From assembly GCA_030698645.1 (NCBI GenBank), contig JAUYMV010000688.1, positions 1 to 8,243 on the forward strand: 8,243 bases of DNA, given 5' to 3'. The notes under the pieces are model-generated. The model made no database searches, was not told where the DNA came from, and saw nothing but the letters and a program-made list of their open reading frames with translations. Both the position numbers and the translations under genes were made by a program. Origin of the DNA: Mesorhizobium sp. (GTDB taxonomy: Bacteria > Pseudomonadota > Alphaproteobacteria > Rhizobiales > Rhizobiaceae). Each line of letters starts with the position of its first letter. The stretch's first letter is position 1. Shown here piece by piece: positions 5,155-8,243 of this stretch.

Positions 5155-5185
5155 TAGATCCTCGGGTCAAGCCCGAGGATGACAT
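5155..5185. repeat. REP/RIME-like palindromic element, third copy
   Basis: A perfect 9-bp stem ATCCTCGGG / CCCGAGGAT (5158-5166 and 5172-5180) with loop TCAAG. On the - strand it reads GTCAT-CCTCGGG-CTTGA-CCCGAGG-ATCT, the same plan as the hairpins at 1006-1028 and 1073-1095. It lies exactly where the body of the decayed DUF4258 copy is missing. Confidence 0.7.
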
Positions 5186-5224
5186 CGCGCCGGATGGTTG
5201 TGTGCACTGCAAGCGGCGAGAAGG

Positions 5225-5351
5225 CTACTCCGCCGCCTCCCTCTTGCCCCCGGCCGCCGCGCCAGCAACTCCTTCAGAAATTGCCCCGTATAGCCCCGCT
5301 TCTCCGCCGCGATGTCCTCGGGCCGCCCCTGAGCCACCAGCTCGCCGCCCC
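5225..5351 (-). pseudogene. Duplicate fragment of the uvrA 3' end
   Basis: On the - strand this encodes [20 protein letters not shown] followed by [14 protein letters not shown], nearly identical to the UvrA C-terminus encoded at 5822-5949. By eye about 85-90% of bases match. One G is lost near the end, shifting the frame before the original stop (TAG at 5225-5227). The fragment begins directly after the partner gene's TGA (5352-5354), so the junction of a duplication is visible to the base. It has no start and cannot make UvrA. Confidence 0.9.
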
Positions 5352-5594
5352 TCACGCCACCTTCGTCAACTCGAACACTTCCCCGTGCCGCGCCGCGCCT
5401 GCGATGTCGCCGCGCCGAAGCGCCTGGCGGACTTCGTCGAGCTTAAGAGCGTCTGCGGCGGAGAGGTAGGGACCCCAGCCGGTGTGGTCGTCGGGCTCAT
5501 AGACGAGTTCGACGATAATCTTGGCGACGTAGCCATTTTCCTCAACGAGCTTCGTCACCAGTTCACGCCTTGCGTCGGGTTGTGGAGTGCTCAT
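5352..5594 (-). CDS. Small partner protein of the DUF4258-like gene
   Basis: An 80-aa protein. It has a basic helical N-terminus (R-R-E-L-V-T-K-L-V-E), a strand-like centre (V-A-K-I-I-V-E-L-V-Y-E-P-D-D), then G-W-G-P-Y-L-S, A-L-K-L-D-E-V-R-Q-A-L-R-R-G-D-I and a last strand V-F-E-L-T-K-V. I recall similar short proteins with a G-W-G-P-Y-L-S / K-L-D-E-V-R motif encoded beside small toxin-like genes, but no function is known to me. Start ATG 5594 has AAGGA (5603-5607) 8 bases upstream; an upstream ATG at 5648 lies inside the preceding gene and is less likely. The gene overlaps its upstream neighbour by 32 bases, typical of two-gene toxin-antitoxin operons, so an antitoxin-like role is an inference. 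A decayed copy lies at 4892-5088. Confidence 0.78.
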   Translation of the reverse strand: MSTPQPDARRELVTKLVEENGYVAKIIVELVYEPDDHTGWGPYLSAADALKLDEVRQALRRGDIAGAARHGEVFELTKVA

Positions 5595-5820
5595 CCCATT
5601 TGTCCTTGTCGGGCAGATAGACCGTGACGAGCACGGCATGGACTGCATCGGGGGTCATCCGTCCAGTGGGATAGGTTTCCACGATCGTCCACGATACCAC
5701 GCTTGCCAGAATGTCCGATAGGAGGATACCCCGTTCGTCCAATCGTCCCTGGGCATGGTCGGAAACCCTGAACCTGCCGGCCTCGATACGCTCACGTATC
5801 CGGTCGACGAGGTCGCCCAT
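5563..5820 (-). CDS. DUF4258-like small protein, possibly shortened
   Basis: An 85-aa protein. Residues ~17-32 read R-F-R-V-S-D-H-A-Q-G-R-L-D-E-R-G, the conserved His-Ala-x-x-R-x-x-E-R-G signature of DUF4258, a RelE/BrnT-like small-domain family often found in toxin-antitoxin-type pairs. The C-terminus has V-L-V-T-V-Y-x-P-D-x-D-K-W, the family's final strand. Only a few residues (T-G-R-M-T-P-D-A-V-H) separate E-T-Y-P from A-V-L-V-T-V-Y, where family members usually have two or three more strands, so an in-frame internal deletion is possible. Its ATG is one base after the uvrA stop, with GGAG (5825-5828) spanning the uvrA end, so it is translated from the uvrA message. Its 3' end overlaps the partner gene. 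Whether it is still active is unclear. Confidence 0.75.
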   Translation of the reverse strand: MGDLVDRIRERIEAGRFRVSDHAQGRLDERGILLSDILASVVSWTIVETYPTGRMTPDAVHAVLVTVYLPDKDKWDEHSTTRRKA

Positions 5821-5821
5821 C

Positions 5822-8243
<2,422 letters not shown>

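Noticed and set aside
5114..5157. Short - strand frame starting M-P-G-D-Y-L-A and running into the DUF4258 remnant
   Set aside because: The start region is part of the palindromic element's flank, not of DUF4258. There is no ribosome binding site, so I treat it as a chance fusion.

Overview
The window looks like chromosomal DNA of a Rhizobiales alphaproteobacterium, most likely in or near Mesorhizobium/Phyllobacteriaceae. This rests on the UvrA sequence style, two BA14K-family secreted proteins, high GC throughout most of the window, and dense small intergenic palindromes and toxin-antitoxin modules. The genus is an inference from recall, not from a search.

Layout. Positions 1-95 hold the 3' end of an unrecognised + strand gene, ending 3 bases from a convergent DUF72 (YecE-like) gene (99-902, -). 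Its roughly 300-base upstream region is noncoding and carries two palindromic REP/RIME-like hairpins flanked by two diverged direct repeats. Next is a small hypothetical gene (1205-1609, -) with a strong ribosome binding site. A repeat- and hairpin-rich leader (1665-1781) follows, then two tandem secreted BA14K-family genes on + (1875-2288 and 2327-2728).

Positions 2814-3888 are a defence/addiction patch. It contains a strong promoter with an overlapping perfect palindrome, a BrnT-family toxin, and an overlapping XRE-type antitoxin in place of the usual BrnA. Convergent to these is a second, BrnTA-type module in which brnA is intact but brnT is frameshifted and has lost its start codon. An AT-rich five-helix membrane protein gene (4088-4762), unlike its neighbours in composition, lies next to it and looks horizontally acquired.

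Positions 4892-8243 are organised around uvrA (- strand, N-terminus outside the window). One base after the uvrA stop begins a two-gene overlapping module: a DUF4258-like small protein and an 80-aa partner. Immediately after the partner's stop codon lies a diverged copy of the last ~127 bases of uvrA, followed by degraded copies of the DUF4258 tail and of the partner. The uvrA-3'-end/DUF4258/partner block is therefore present twice in tandem, the distal copy being a ruin with a palindromic element inside it. This nested duplication is the most unusual structure in the window.
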